From: JASJHI01 sp965371355
GTDB lineage: Bacteria; Actinomycetota; Acidimicrobiia; Acidimicrobiales; Ilumatobacteraceae
DNA length: 33,996 bases
Direction: 5' to 3'
NCBI GenBank assembly: GCA_965371355.1
Contig: CBDUYD010000010.1
Span: 1-33,996, forward strand
The notes beneath the pieces are model-generated. The model was not told where the DNA came from. It was given only the letters and a program-made list of their open reading frames with translations, and ran no database searches. A program made the position numbers and the translations under genes. Shown here in pieces: positions 7,245 to 14,773 of this stretch. Numbering within the stretch: position 1 is the first letter of the stretch; each line of letters begins with the position of its first letter.

Positions 7245-7269
7245 ATCAATACAGCCATCTTGTATTGAT
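7245..7269. promoter_or_regulatory. Perfect 9-bp inverted repeat: probable TetR operator
   Basis: ATCAATACA (7245-7253), 7-base spacer, TGTATTGAT (7261-7269). It lies in the AT-rich 77-bp gap between the divergent PEP-utilizer and tetR genes. Partially overlapping it are TGACATC (7241-7247) and GATGTCA (7278-7284). Position, symmetry and length fit a TetR-family operator that controls both genes; the right arm overlaps -10-like TATTGA/TTGATA sequence for tetR. Confidence 0.7.
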
Positions 7270-7278
7270 AACGGGAAG

Positions 7279-7926
7279 ATGTCAAGATGTTCCTCGATGT
7301 CTCCCGACGACACGACCGCGGCCGAGAGCCGGACGTACCACTCGCCGCTCCGAAAGGCGCAGGCCGATCGGACCCGCGTGCTGATCATCGAGGCACTCAC
7401 AGACCTGCTCTCGGAACGTCCGACCGACGAGATCTCCACGAAGGACATCGCCGAGCACGCCGGGGTCTCCGAACGCACCGTGTACCGGCACTATCCCGAG
7501 CGGCGGGGGTTGCACGAGGCATTGGCGGCCCACTGGGTCGGCGAGCACGGACCCGACGTCGAAAACGCCGACAGTCTCGGCGATCTCGCCGAGCTGATCG
7601 CGGAGGCGTATCTCGGGTTCGAGGCGCAGGCGCGCGAGACGGTCGCGATGGTCGCCGTCAACGCCGATCCGCGCCGCCCGGCGAGCGACACCGCCCGGCG
7701 GTCCGCGCGCTGGGTCGAGCTGACCGCCCGCAGTTTTCCCGATCTCGACGAGCGGCAGTCACTCGCCCTGGCGGCGATCACCCGGATGTTCGGATCGTCA
7801 CAGACGTGGCTCCGCCTTCGCGAGGAGTTCGGCATCCAGGGCGCCGCGTCGGCCGCGCTCGCGTCATGGGCGATGCGGGCGTTGATCGACGAGGTGCAGC
7901 GGGGGAACCCGCCGCCCGCGGTCTGA
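7279..7926 (+). CDS. TetR-family transcriptional regulator
   Basis: About 215 aa. The N-terminal helix-turn-helix reads RVLIIEALTDLLSERPTDEISTKDIAEHAGVSERTVYRHYPERRGLHEAL, with recognition helix VSERTVYRHYP. The remaining all-helical domain is the ligand-binding/dimer region typical of the family. The start is uncertain: ATG at 7279 sits about 8 bases after a TTGATA -10-like element, and ATG at 7297 (MSPDDTTAAES) is the other option; neither has a good Shine-Dalgarno. It is divergent from the PEP-utilizer gene, with the 7245-7269 inverted repeat between them. The ligand is not known. Confidence 0.88.
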   Translation: MSRCSSMSPDDTTAAESRTYHSPLRKAQADRTRVLIIEALTDLLSERPTDEISTKDIAEHAGVSERTVYRHYPERRGLHEALAAHWVGEHGPDVENADSLGDLAELIAEAYLGFEAQARETVAMVAVNADPRRPASDTARRSARWVELTARSFPDLDERQSLALAAITRMFGSSQTWLRLREEFGIQGAASAALASWAMRALIDEVQRGNPPPAV

Positions 7927-7928
7927 TC

Positions 7929-7951
7929 GTCCCGGCCGTCTCGCCGGACGG
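7929..7951. terminator. GC-rich hairpin between convergent tetR and hpaR genes
   Basis: GTCC(C)GGC pairs with GCCGGAC across a short loop, giving a 7-bp stem with one bulged C just after the tetR stop. No T run follows. It could serve both converging transcripts. Confidence 0.3.
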
Positions 7952-7961
7952 ACCTCTCGCG

Positions 7962-8411
7962 TCAGGCGGAGCGCGCCAGCCTGTCTAGGAGACGATGCAA
8001 CTCGAGCAGGTCGTCGAGACCGATCGAGCGCTCGAGCTGCTCGTAGACCTGCTCGCTCTGGGGGGCGATCCTCGCGACGATCTCGGAGCCGGTCGCCGCG
8101 ATCGTGACCTCGGCCCGCCGCGCGTCGTCGCGGTCGAGGGTGCGCACGATCAGGCCACGCTGTTCCATCGACGCCAACATGCGCGACAGACTCGGCCCGA
8201 GCAGGTACGTCCGGTCGGCGAGTTCGCCGACCGACATCGGTGCGCGCGCGTGGGCCAGCGCGCGCAGCACGCGCCACTGCTGTTCGGTGACCCCGTGTTC
8301 GGCGAGGATCGGTCGGAAGCGGCTCATCACGGCCTCGCGGGCACGCATCAGCGCCATCGGGAGCGAACGGTCGAAGCTCCGGAGCCCGAGGATCGCAGCC
8401 GAATCGGTCAT
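7962..8411 (-). CDS. hpaR: HpaR-like MarR-family regulator of homoprotocatechuate degradation
   Basis: A 149-aa MarR-type protein close in pattern to HpaR: SLPMALMRAREAVMSRFRPILAEHGVTEQQWRVLRALAHARAPMSVGELADRTYLLGPSLSRMLASMEQRGLIVRTLDRDDARRAEVTIAATGSEIV. The start LRSFDRSLPMALMRAREAVM..RPIL..HGVTEQQWRVLRAL and the recognition helix LLGPSLSRMLASME fit the HpaR subgroup. HpaR represses the meta-cleavage operon until 4-hydroxyphenylacetate or homoprotocatechuate is present. It overlaps the stop of the FAH-family gene as ATGA, so the two are translationally coupled and the regulator is in its own target operon. The palindrome at 9286-9295 is the likely operator. Confidence 0.85.
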   Translation of the reverse strand: MTDSAAILGLRSFDRSLPMALMRAREAVMSRFRPILAEHGVTEQQWRVLRALAHARAPMSVGELADRTYLLGPSLSRMLASMEQRGLIVRTLDRDDARRAEVTIAATGSEIVARIAPQSEQVYEQLERSIGLDDLLELHRLLDRLARSA

Positions 8412-9271
8412 TCGTCGCGGACGCCGTTGCGCAGCGTCCCGATTCCGGGGACCTCGACCTCGATGACGTCGCCAGGCTCGAGGAAGCGTGGCGGATCGAA
8501 GCGCGCACCCGCTCCCGTCGGCGTCCCGGTGAAGATGATGTCGCCCGGCTCGAGCGTGCAGAACGTCGAGAGGTACTCGATCTGGAACTCGATCGGGTAG
8601 GCCATCGTCGCCGGCGTGTCGTCCTGACGGAGTTCACCGTTGACGCGGGTCGTGAGGTGGAGATCGTCGAACGCGCCGATCTCGTCGAGGGTGACCATCC
8701 ACGGCCCGATCGCGCCGGACGAATCCCAGTTCTTCCCCTGGGTCACGTTGAACTTGGCGTGCCGCACCCAGTCGCGGATCGTTCCCTCGTCGCCGAGCGT
8801 CAGACCCGCGATGTGATTGCGAGCCTGCTCCCGGGGGATGCGCCGGCCTCCCGTGCCGATCACCGCCACGATCTCGCCCTCGTAGTCGAGCTGGTGGCTC
8901 TCGGGCGGACGCACCAGCGGCTGCTGATGGCCGACGAACGAACTCGGGAAGCGCACGAACACGCTGGGCTTGTCGGGCGCGTCCTGCCCGTCGCGGTACT
9001 CCGCGTTCCGTCCGCCGTAGTTGACCCCGATACAGAAGATCTTGCCCGGTCGCGGAATCGTGCGGAGGTAGCCGATCTCGTCGAGGCCGACGTCGGCATC
9101 GGCGTCTGCAGCGATCGCGCGCACGTCGTCGAGCAGACCGCGGGTGAGCACGTCGGACAGGTCCTCGACGTCGTCCATCCGGGCGCCGACGTCGATCACG
9201 CCTGCGATTTCGTCGCGGGCGACGACGCCGAACGTCGATTGGCCGCCGTGGGAGTAGCTCAGGATTCTCAT
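8408..9271 (-). CDS. Fumarylacetoacetate hydrolase (FAH) family protein, HpaG/HpcE- or hydratase-like
   Basis: A 287-aa FAH-fold enzyme. The N-terminal part is variable; the catalytic domain shows KIFCIGVNYGGRNAEYRDG (about 77-95), the metal-binding DYEGEIVAVIG (Glu131 and Glu133), GLTLGDEGTIRDW with a conserved Asp167, NWDSSGAIGPWMV and FTGTPTGAGARFDPPRFLEPGDVIEVEVPGIGTLRNGV. In a homoprotocatechuate cluster it may act as 5-oxopent-3-ene-1,2,5-tricarboxylate decarboxylase (a single-domain HpaG) or as the 2-oxohept-3-enedioate hydratase; these cannot be separated by eye. It is divergent from hpaF-hpaE with 38 bp between starts, and coupled to hpaR downstream. Confidence 0.85.
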   Translation of the reverse strand: MRILSYSHGGQSTFGVVARDEIAGVIDVGARMDDVEDLSDVLTRGLLDDVRAIAADADADVGLDEIGYLRTIPRPGKIFCIGVNYGGRNAEYRDGQDAPDKPSVFVRFPSSFVGHQQPLVRPPESHQLDYEGEIVAVIGTGGRRIPREQARNHIAGLTLGDEGTIRDWVRHAKFNVTQGKNWDSSGAIGPWMVTLDEIGAFDDLHLTTRVNGELRQDDTPATMAYPIEFQIEYLSTFCTLEPGDIIFTGTPTGAGARFDPPRFLEPGDVIEVEVPGIGTLRNGVRDE

Positions 9272-9272
9272 C

Positions 9273-9301
9273 TTGCATCCATTGTTAACATGTTAGATAA
9301 T
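9273..9301 (+). promoter_or_regulatory. hpaFE promoter (TTGCAT - 17 bp - GATAAT)
   Basis: -35 TTGCAT (9273-9278) and -10 GATAAT (9296-9301) with the ideal 17-bp spacer. The ATG of hpaF is 8 bases after the -10, so the transcript should have no or almost no leader. Confidence 0.55.
9286..9295. promoter_or_regulatory. Palindrome TAACATGTTA: probable HpaR operator in the divergent hpa promoter region
   Basis: TAACATGTTA is a perfect 10-bp palindrome in the middle of the 38-bp gap (9272-9309) between the FAH gene and hpaF. It lies inside the plus-strand promoter (-35 TTGCAT at 9273-9278, 17-bp spacer, -10 GATAAT at 9296-9301) and contains a minus-strand TAACAT. A bound MarR dimer would block both directions. 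Confidence 0.65.
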
Positions 9302-9309
9302 GATCCGCA

Positions 9310-9726
9310 ATGCCGCACCTGATCATCGAGTACTCGGCCAACGTCGCCGACTCGCACGGCGGATCCGTGCACGTCCCCGCCCTCGTCGACGCGTTGCACC
9401 GCGCTGCGCTCGATACCGGCATCGCTCCGCTCGACGCGCTGCGCACCCGCGCCGTCGGCCGCGAGCACTATGCGATCGCCGATCTCGAGCCGGACAACAT
9501 GTTCATCTCCGTCACCGCGCGACTCGGGGCAGGGCGAACCGATGACGAGAAACGCCACTTCGTCGAAGCCCTGATGATCGCCCTCGACGACTTCCTCGGT
9601 TCCACTCAGCGGACGATCATGCTGAGCGTCGAGTACCAGGAGATCGATCCTGCGTTTCGACTCAACAAGAACAATCTCCGCCCACTCGTCGCCGAGCGGG
9701 CCGATCACGAGGAGGACGGTCGATGA
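9310..9726 (+). CDS. hpaF: 5-carboxymethyl-2-hydroxymuconate delta-isomerase (CHMI)
   Basis: A 138-aa protein of the CHMI/tautomerase type: MPHLIIEYSANV at the N-terminus, with Pro2, the expected catalytic base after Met removal, then a conserved alpha/beta repeat including RTRAVGREHYAIADLEPDNMFISVTARLGAGRTDDEKRHFVEALMIAL and LSVEYQEIDPAFRLNKNNLRPLV. In the pathway it converts 5-carboxymethyl-2-hydroxymuconate to its oxo form before decarboxylation. It is slightly longer at the C-terminus than the E. coli enzyme (about 126 aa). It overlaps hpaE by ATGA and forms a two-gene operon with it. Confidence 0.9.
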   Translation: MPHLIIEYSANVADSHGGSVHVPALVDALHRAALDTGIAPLDALRTRAVGREHYAIADLEPDNMFISVTARLGAGRTDDEKRHFVEALMIALDDFLGSTQRTIMLSVEYQEIDPAFRLNKNNLRPLVAERADHEEDGR

Positions 9727-11261
9727 CCGCCGACAAGAGCTTCGAGCAGTATGGGGAGATCGCCGACGCCGAACTGGCGAGGTTCGGCGATCACCCCCTG
9801 CTGCACCTCATCGACGGCCGCCCGACGGCGAGTGTCGACGGGGAGGTGTTCGAGAACCGCTCCCCGGTCGACGGTTCGCTCCTCGGGTTCGTCGCCGCCG
9901 GTGATGCCGCCGACGTCGATCTGGCGGCGACCGCGGCGAGCGATGCGTTCGCCGCCTGGTCGGGCCGTACCGGGAGGGAACGCAAGCGGATCCTCAACGA
10001 CGTCGCCGATCTGATCGTCGAGCGGGCCGACGAGATCGCCGCGGTCGAGTGCGTCGACACCGGTCAGACGATCCGTTTCATGAGCGCAGCCGCGATCCGC
10101 GGCGCGGAGAACTTCCGGTTCTTCGCCGACCACGCACCCGATGCCGTCAACGGGCGGTCGATGCCCGACGAGCATCACGTCAACTACTCGAGTCGCACCG
10201 CGCTGGGCCCGGTCGGCGTGATCACCCCTTGGAACACACCGTTCATGCTGTCGACGTGGAAGATCGCGCCGGCCCTCGCCGCCGGGTGCACGGTCGTCCA
10301 CAAGCCGGCCGAGTGGAGTCCGTACACCGCTGCGATGCTCTCGGAGATCGCACTCGAAGCGGGCCTCCCGGCGGGTGTGCTGAACACGGTCCACGGCCTC
10401 GGCGAGACGGCCGGCAAGGCGCTCACCGAGCATCCCGACATCAAGGCGATAGCGTTCGTCGGTGAGTCGGTGACCGGTTCGCTGATCCAGGCACAGGCGG
10501 CGCCGACGCTGAAGCGGGTGCACTTCGAACTCGGTGGCAAGAATCCGGTGATCGTGTTCGACGACGCCGATCTCGAGCGCGCGCTCGACGCCGTCGTGTT
10601 CATGATCTTCAGCCTCAACGGCGAACGCTGTACCTCGTCGAGCCGGCTGCTCCTCCAGTCGTCGATCCATGACGAGTTCGTCGAGCGGCTGTCCGATCGG
10701 GTTCGCGCGCTGCAGGTCGGTCATCCGCTCGATCCCGCCACCGAGATCGGTCCGCTGATCCACCCGCGCCACTGCGAGAAGGTGCGCAGCTACCGCAGGG
10801 CGGCACTCGACGAGGGTGCGTCAGTTCTGATCGGAGGTGGCGAACCGACCGATCCCGACTCGTACTACGTCAACCCGATGCTGTTAACCGGCGCCACGAA
10901 CGACATGCGCATCGCCCAGGAGGAGATCTTCGGCCCGGTGCTCACCGTCATCCCGTTCGACGACGAGGACCACGCCGTTGCGCTCGCCAACGACATCGAC
11001 TACGGCCTCGCGGGTTACCTGTGGACCGGCGACACCGGGCGCGCCCAGCGGGTCGCCCGCGATCTCGACGCCGGGATGATCTGGGTCAACAGCCAGAACG
11101 TGCGGCACCTGCCGACACCGTTCGGCGGGACCAAGGCGAGCGGGATCGGGCGTGACGGTGGTCCCGAGTACTCCTTCGAGTTCTACATGGACACCAAGAA
11201 CGTCTCGATCGCCTACGGCACCCACCCGATCCCGAGGCTCGGACTCGGCGAGATCGACTGA
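9723..11261 (+). CDS. hpaE: 5-carboxymethyl-2-hydroxymuconate semialdehyde dehydrogenase
   Basis: A 512-aa NAD(P)-dependent aldehyde dehydrogenase. Visible landmarks are GVITPWNTPFMLSTWKIAPALAAGCTVVHKPAEWSP, the cofactor motif FVGESVTGSL, the catalytic Glu269 in FELGGKNPVIVF and the nucleophile Cys303 in NGERCTSSSR, then EEIFGPVL and FGGTKASGIGRDGG. The length and the phrasing VNSQNVRHLPTPFGG fit HpaE, which oxidises the semialdehyde made by homoprotocatechuate 2,3-dioxygenase. The neighbouring CHMI, which acts on its product, supports this. The dioxygenase (HpaD), hydratase (HpaH), aldolase (HpaI) and the 4-hydroxyphenylacetate hydroxylase are not in the window. Confidence 0.92.
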   Translation: MTADKSFEQYGEIADAELARFGDHPLLHLIDGRPTASVDGEVFENRSPVDGSLLGFVAAGDAADVDLAATAASDAFAAWSGRTGRERKRILNDVADLIVERADEIAAVECVDTGQTIRFMSAAAIRGAENFRFFADHAPDAVNGRSMPDEHHVNYSSRTALGPVGVITPWNTPFMLSTWKIAPALAAGCTVVHKPAEWSPYTAAMLSEIALEAGLPAGVLNTVHGLGETAGKALTEHPDIKAIAFVGESVTGSLIQAQAAPTLKRVHFELGGKNPVIVFDDADLERALDAVVFMIFSLNGERCTSSSRLLLQSSIHDEFVERLSDRVRALQVGHPLDPATEIGPLIHPRHCEKVRSYRRAALDEGASVLIGGGEPTDPDSYYVNPMLLTGATNDMRIAQEEIFGPVLTVIPFDDEDHAVALANDIDYGLAGYLWTGDTGRAQRVARDLDAGMIWVNSQNVRHLPTPFGGTKASGIGRDGGPEYSFEFYMDTKNVSIAYGTHPIPRLGLGEID

Positions 11262-11358
11262 GCGAGCGGACGCTCGGACGTGCCGAATCTGGACAGCAGA
11301 ACGCGCTTGCCCGGCGCCAGAATCAGACCGACATCGGAACACATCTCGAGGAGACATC

Positions 11359-12756
11359 ATGACGAGTGCAATCGGTGATCTATTCGGTGGGGGCTGGCCC
11401 GAGCCCACCGATCGGGCGACCTTGCACGAGCAGTTCATGCTCCAGCGCGCCGTGCAGGCCTACATGATGACCTTGCCGACGTTGAACGTGATCGGGCTGC
11501 GCGACGGGTCCGAGACCGAGTTCGGTTCGGGGTACAACGTGTTGCCGATGTGGAAGGACCGGATGGACAGTCGGGCGGTGATACCGACGCCCAATGCCGA
11601 TGTCATCTACTCGATGAGCTATCTCGACCTCAAGGAGACGGGGCCGTTGGTTGTGTACGCGCCGCCGGGCGTGATCGGAATGTTCACCGACTTCTACCAA
11701 CACACCCTGACCGATGTGGGCGCGGCCGGGCCCGACCGCGCGCGCGGTGGTCTCTATCTGCTGCTGCCGCCGGATTGGGAAGGCTCGGTGCCGGGCGGCT
11801 ACTTCGTGTTCCGCTCGGCGACCTACAACGTCTTCTTGTTCTTCCGGACCGTGCTGACCCAGGGCGACGACGGACCCGACACGACGCAGGCGGTCGCGAC
11901 AGCGGAACAGACTCGCATCTATCCGCTCGGCAGCAACGAGGGCAAGCGCGACAAGATGGTGTTCCCCAACGGCTCGGGCAAGCGGATCAACATGATGTAC
12001 CCGACCGACTTCTCGTATTGGGACAAGCTCAAGGAGTACGTCGACTACGAACCGATCGGAGCGTTCACGATGGAGGTGCGCGGCCTGCTCGCCTCGCTCG
12101 GCATCGTCAAGGGTGAGCCGTTCGAGCCGAACCAGGTGGTGAGGTCGGCGATGGACAAGGCCGTCGTCGAGGCGCCGAAGATGATCTTCGCCAACCGCAT
12201 CACTTCCGGGTTCTACGCGCGGGCGCCGTACTACGACGATCGTCAGTACCAGAACGCCTGGAGCGGCGGCGACGCCGACTACGACATGCCGAGCTTCACC
12301 GATGTCGATGTGCGGGCGGCGTATTTCCAGTACGCGTACTCCTCGGCGCCCGCGATGGTGCTCGACATGATCGGCCAGGGCTCGAAGTACCCGGTGACGA
12401 TGTGGGATGCCGACGGCGACCTGCTCGACGGTTCGAACACGTACAAGCTGCGGCTGCGACCGGACATCCCGGCGTTGCTGTACTGGGCGGTCACGCTGTA
12501 CAACGCGATCGACGGCACGATGCCCGAGACGCCCCAACTCCTGCCCTCTCGCAACCAGTTCGACAAGGTCGAAATTGCCGATGACGGTTCGGTCGAGCTC
12601 TGGTTCTCGCCGGAGAAGCCTGACGGTGTCGGCGAGAAGAACTGGATCCAGTCGATCCCCGGACGAGCCCAGATGGTCGCCGTCCGCCTCTATGGCACCG
12701 GCGCCGAGTTCTACGACCAGACCTGGAAACCCGACGATCTGGTCAAGCTGGCCTGA
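11359..12756 (+). CDS. DUF1254/DUF1214 domain-containing protein
   Basis: A 465-aa protein with an N-terminal DUF1254-like region (VQAYMMTLPTLNVIGLRDGSETEFGSGYNVLPMWKDRMDSRAVIPTPNADVIYSMSYLDLKETGPLVVYAPPGVIGMFTDFYQHTLTDVGAAGPDRARGGLYLLLPPDW) and a C-terminal DUF1214-like region (WAVTLYNAIDGTMPETPQLLPSRNQFDKVEIADDGSVELWFSPEKPDGVGEKNWIQSIPGRAQMVAVRLYG). Both are widespread in bacteria with unknown activity. Unlike many family members it has no signal peptide, so it may be cytosolic. The start ATG has a strong SD, GAGGAG, at good spacing. It follows hpaE by 97 bp on the same strand; a link with aromatic degradation is only positional. Confidence 0.85.
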   Translation: MTSAIGDLFGGGWPEPTDRATLHEQFMLQRAVQAYMMTLPTLNVIGLRDGSETEFGSGYNVLPMWKDRMDSRAVIPTPNADVIYSMSYLDLKETGPLVVYAPPGVIGMFTDFYQHTLTDVGAAGPDRARGGLYLLLPPDWEGSVPGGYFVFRSATYNVFLFFRTVLTQGDDGPDTTQAVATAEQTRIYPLGSNEGKRDKMVFPNGSGKRINMMYPTDFSYWDKLKEYVDYEPIGAFTMEVRGLLASLGIVKGEPFEPNQVVRSAMDKAVVEAPKMIFANRITSGFYARAPYYDDRQYQNAWSGGDADYDMPSFTDVDVRAAYFQYAYSSAPAMVLDMIGQGSKYPVTMWDADGDLLDGSNTYKLRLRPDIPALLYWAVTLYNAIDGTMPETPQLLPSRNQFDKVEIADDGSVELWFSPEKPDGVGEKNWIQSIPGRAQMVAVRLYGTGAEFYDQTWKPDDLVKLA

Positions 12757-12953
12757 CAGCCTTCACACGACCACGACCAGCGACCGGACGACGAACGCGA
12801 TCCGCCGTCGGCCGCCGCTATGCATCGCGGGTGCATCGCGATCGCTTCGTCGACCGATCCCGAAGCTCGGCGTTGGCGGGCTCGACCGAGTGCCGGGTCG
12901 TCGACCGAGTCGGTGATCGAGACGATGCGGCGATCTTGTGAGAGTCTGCCGAT
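12757..12953. other. 197-bp intergenic region with a 39-bp near-copy of part of the 2OG oxygenase gene
   Basis: No gene is seen. Bases 12821-12859 match 14976-15014 at 37 of 39 positions. The second copy lies inside the 2OG-Fe(II) oxygenase gene (codons for LHRGYIPIASSTD). The first copy is not in an ORF of the same family and looks like a degenerated fragment. Confidence 0.7.
12821..12859 (+). repeat. 39-bp direct repeat, copy A (copy B at 14976-15014)
   Basis: Same orientation as copy B, 2 mismatches in 39 bases, 2.15 kb apart. In translation both give HRG.I.IASSTD, so copy A could be the remnant of a second oxygenase gene. Confidence 0.75.
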
Positions 12954-14672
12954 GTGACCGACGCGGACAGCACATCCTCGGCCGCGGCGACCGACCGGGA
13001 GCTGCTGGAGCGTCACCTCCCCGTCCTGAAGCTCGCGCGCGGCGAGCGATTCAGGCCGATGCGGGTCGAGCCGTACGTCGAACTGTGCGACCTGCGAGTT
13101 CCCAGCGATAGCGGACCGAAGGTGGCCGTCGCACGAGGTGACCTCACGATCAACCGCCTCGCCGAGCCTTGGCCGGTCGGCTCGTTCCTCCAGTTCGTCG
13201 ACCCGGCTGGTCGGCGTCGTGCCGCGGCGAGACTGACAGCGCCGAATATCGAGTGGCGCAGCGAGCCCCGGCTGGCACAGGTCGGCCTTACCGGGCGCAT
13301 CGTCGACGCGCTGCTCCGATTCACCAACGTCGTGCGGCCGACCGTGCCGTGGAAGACTTCCGACGCGGCGGCGGTGAAGGCAGCCCCGCTCCAGAACGCC
13401 GAGCCGCCGTGCTGCTACGGGAGGGTGACGCACGCCGGCGGGTGGATCGCACTGCAGTACGTCTTCTTCTACGCGATGAACGATTGGCGATCGACGTTCG
13501 ATGGTGTGAACGACCATGAAGCCGATTGGGAGCAGGTGATGCTCTACCTCGACGGGGAATCGTGTGAACCAGTATGGGTCGCGTACGCGTCACATGACCA
13601 CAGCGGTGACGATCTCCGGCGACACTGGACCGATCCCGAGTTGATCCGGCAGGGTTCGCGGCCGGTGATCTTCGTCGCGGCCGGGTCGCACGCGAGCTAC
13701 TTCTCAGCGGGTGACTATCTGACATCCGTATCGGCCGGGTCGCGGCTCGTCGTCGGTGTTCAGCGCGGGCTCCGGCGTCTCGTCCGCCTGCCGAGTGACG
13801 TCGACGGCATCGCGATCCCCTATCTCGACCGGGCGGGCGGGGGTGGCGAAGAAATCGGGCCCTCCGGTGACACCGACCTCGAGGTGTACCTGCTCGACGA
13901 GGAAGAAGGATGGGTCGGGTCGTTCCGCGGCATGTGGGGGCTCGACACCGACGACCCAGCCGATGGTGAGCGCGCCCCGGGTGGTCCGAAGTTCAACCGC
14001 GATGGCACCATTCGCGCATCCTGGGCCGACCCGATCGGTTGGGCCGGTGTCCACAAGCTGATCCCGCCGTCGAGACGGGATCGCGGAGAGAACGTCATCG
14101 AATCCGAACTCCACAGGGTCGAGTCGGAACTCGACGATCACATCCGTCGTGCCCGGATGTTGGCACAGAGCACGGCGATTGCAGATTCCGACGAGGTCCG
14201 TGGCGTCGAGGAGCAGATCACCCGGCTCTCCCTTCAGCGATCGCGGCTCGCCGATGCCTCGCGACAAGCCGTCGAGATCGCCGACGATGAGGATCTGCGA
14301 GCCCATCTCGTCGATCCCGCGACCCCGATGGCCCCAGTCGAGAACGTCCGCGGTCGCCTGCGCGGTCTCTGGGCCGTGATCAGCGCGCCCCTCTTCTTCG
14401 CCACGATCGGCATGGCGGTGCTCAATGTCGGTACCGAAGGCGCCCAGATTCTCTTCGCCGGTCTGTTCTGGATACTCGCGATCGAGCTCTTCACCCGCCG
14501 CCGGTTCCTCCGCTTCTTCGGGATCTGGGTGATCATCAGCATCACCATCTCGCTGTTCGTGTTGTTCTTCGGCCTGATCGCCACAGGCAGCAAGGAGACG
14601 ATCGCCGCGATGTTCCTCCTGGCGGGCGTGGTCACGCTGGCGGCCAACGTCACCGAACGCCTCAGGGAGTGA
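12954..14672 (+). CDS. Vps62-like domain protein with coiled coil and four C-terminal membrane helices
   Basis: A 572-aa protein with a GTG start. Residues about 60-330 resemble the Vps62 family known from yeast, plants and scattered bacteria: YVFFYAMNDWRSTFDGVNDHEADWEQVMLYLDG (Asp187-Glu193 region NDHEADWE), WVAYASHDHSGDDLRRHW, and PVIFVAAGSHASYFSAGDY. The His/Asp/Glu-rich conserved positions suggest metal binding. About 385-440 is a charged coiled coil (ENVIESELHRVESELDDHIRRAR..). Four hydrophobic segments follow at about 472-490, 497-512, 523-544 and 548-565, so the large N-terminal part is probably cytoplasmic and anchored. No signal peptide. The function of Vps62 domains is not settled. 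Confidence 0.7.
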   Translation: MTDADSTSSAAATDRELLERHLPVLKLARGERFRPMRVEPYVELCDLRVPSDSGPKVAVARGDLTINRLAEPWPVGSFLQFVDPAGRRRAAARLTAPNIEWRSEPRLAQVGLTGRIVDALLRFTNVVRPTVPWKTSDAAAVKAAPLQNAEPPCCYGRVTHAGGWIALQYVFFYAMNDWRSTFDGVNDHEADWEQVMLYLDGESCEPVWVAYASHDHSGDDLRRHWTDPELIRQGSRPVIFVAAGSHASYFSAGDYLTSVSAGSRLVVGVQRGLRRLVRLPSDVDGIAIPYLDRAGGGGEEIGPSGDTDLEVYLLDEEEGWVGSFRGMWGLDTDDPADGERAPGGPKFNRDGTIRASWADPIGWAGVHKLIPPSRRDRGENVIESELHRVESELDDHIRRARMLAQSTAIADSDEVRGVEEQITRLSLQRSRLADASRQAVEIADDEDLRAHLVDPATPMAPVENVRGRLRGLWAVISAPLFFATIGMAVLNVGTEGAQILFAGLFWILAIELFTRRRFLRFFGIWVIISITISLFVLFFGLIATGSKETIAAMFLLAGVVTLAANVTERLRE

Positions 14673-14761
14673 CGTTCTCGCAGTTCGTCGTCGTCCGCGT
14701 GACCGCCGACGGCGGCGAAGTTGACGATTCGTTCTTCCGACACCCTTGGAAACCAGTCGTC

Positions 14762-14767
14762 TAGGGT
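14762..14767 (+). promoter_or_regulatory. -10 element TAGGGT of the 2OG oxygenase gene
   Basis: TAGGGT ends 6 bases before the GTG start at 14774; no Shine-Dalgarno is seen. This predicts a leaderless transcript. Confidence 0.5.
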
Positions 14768-14773
14768 TCGCCG

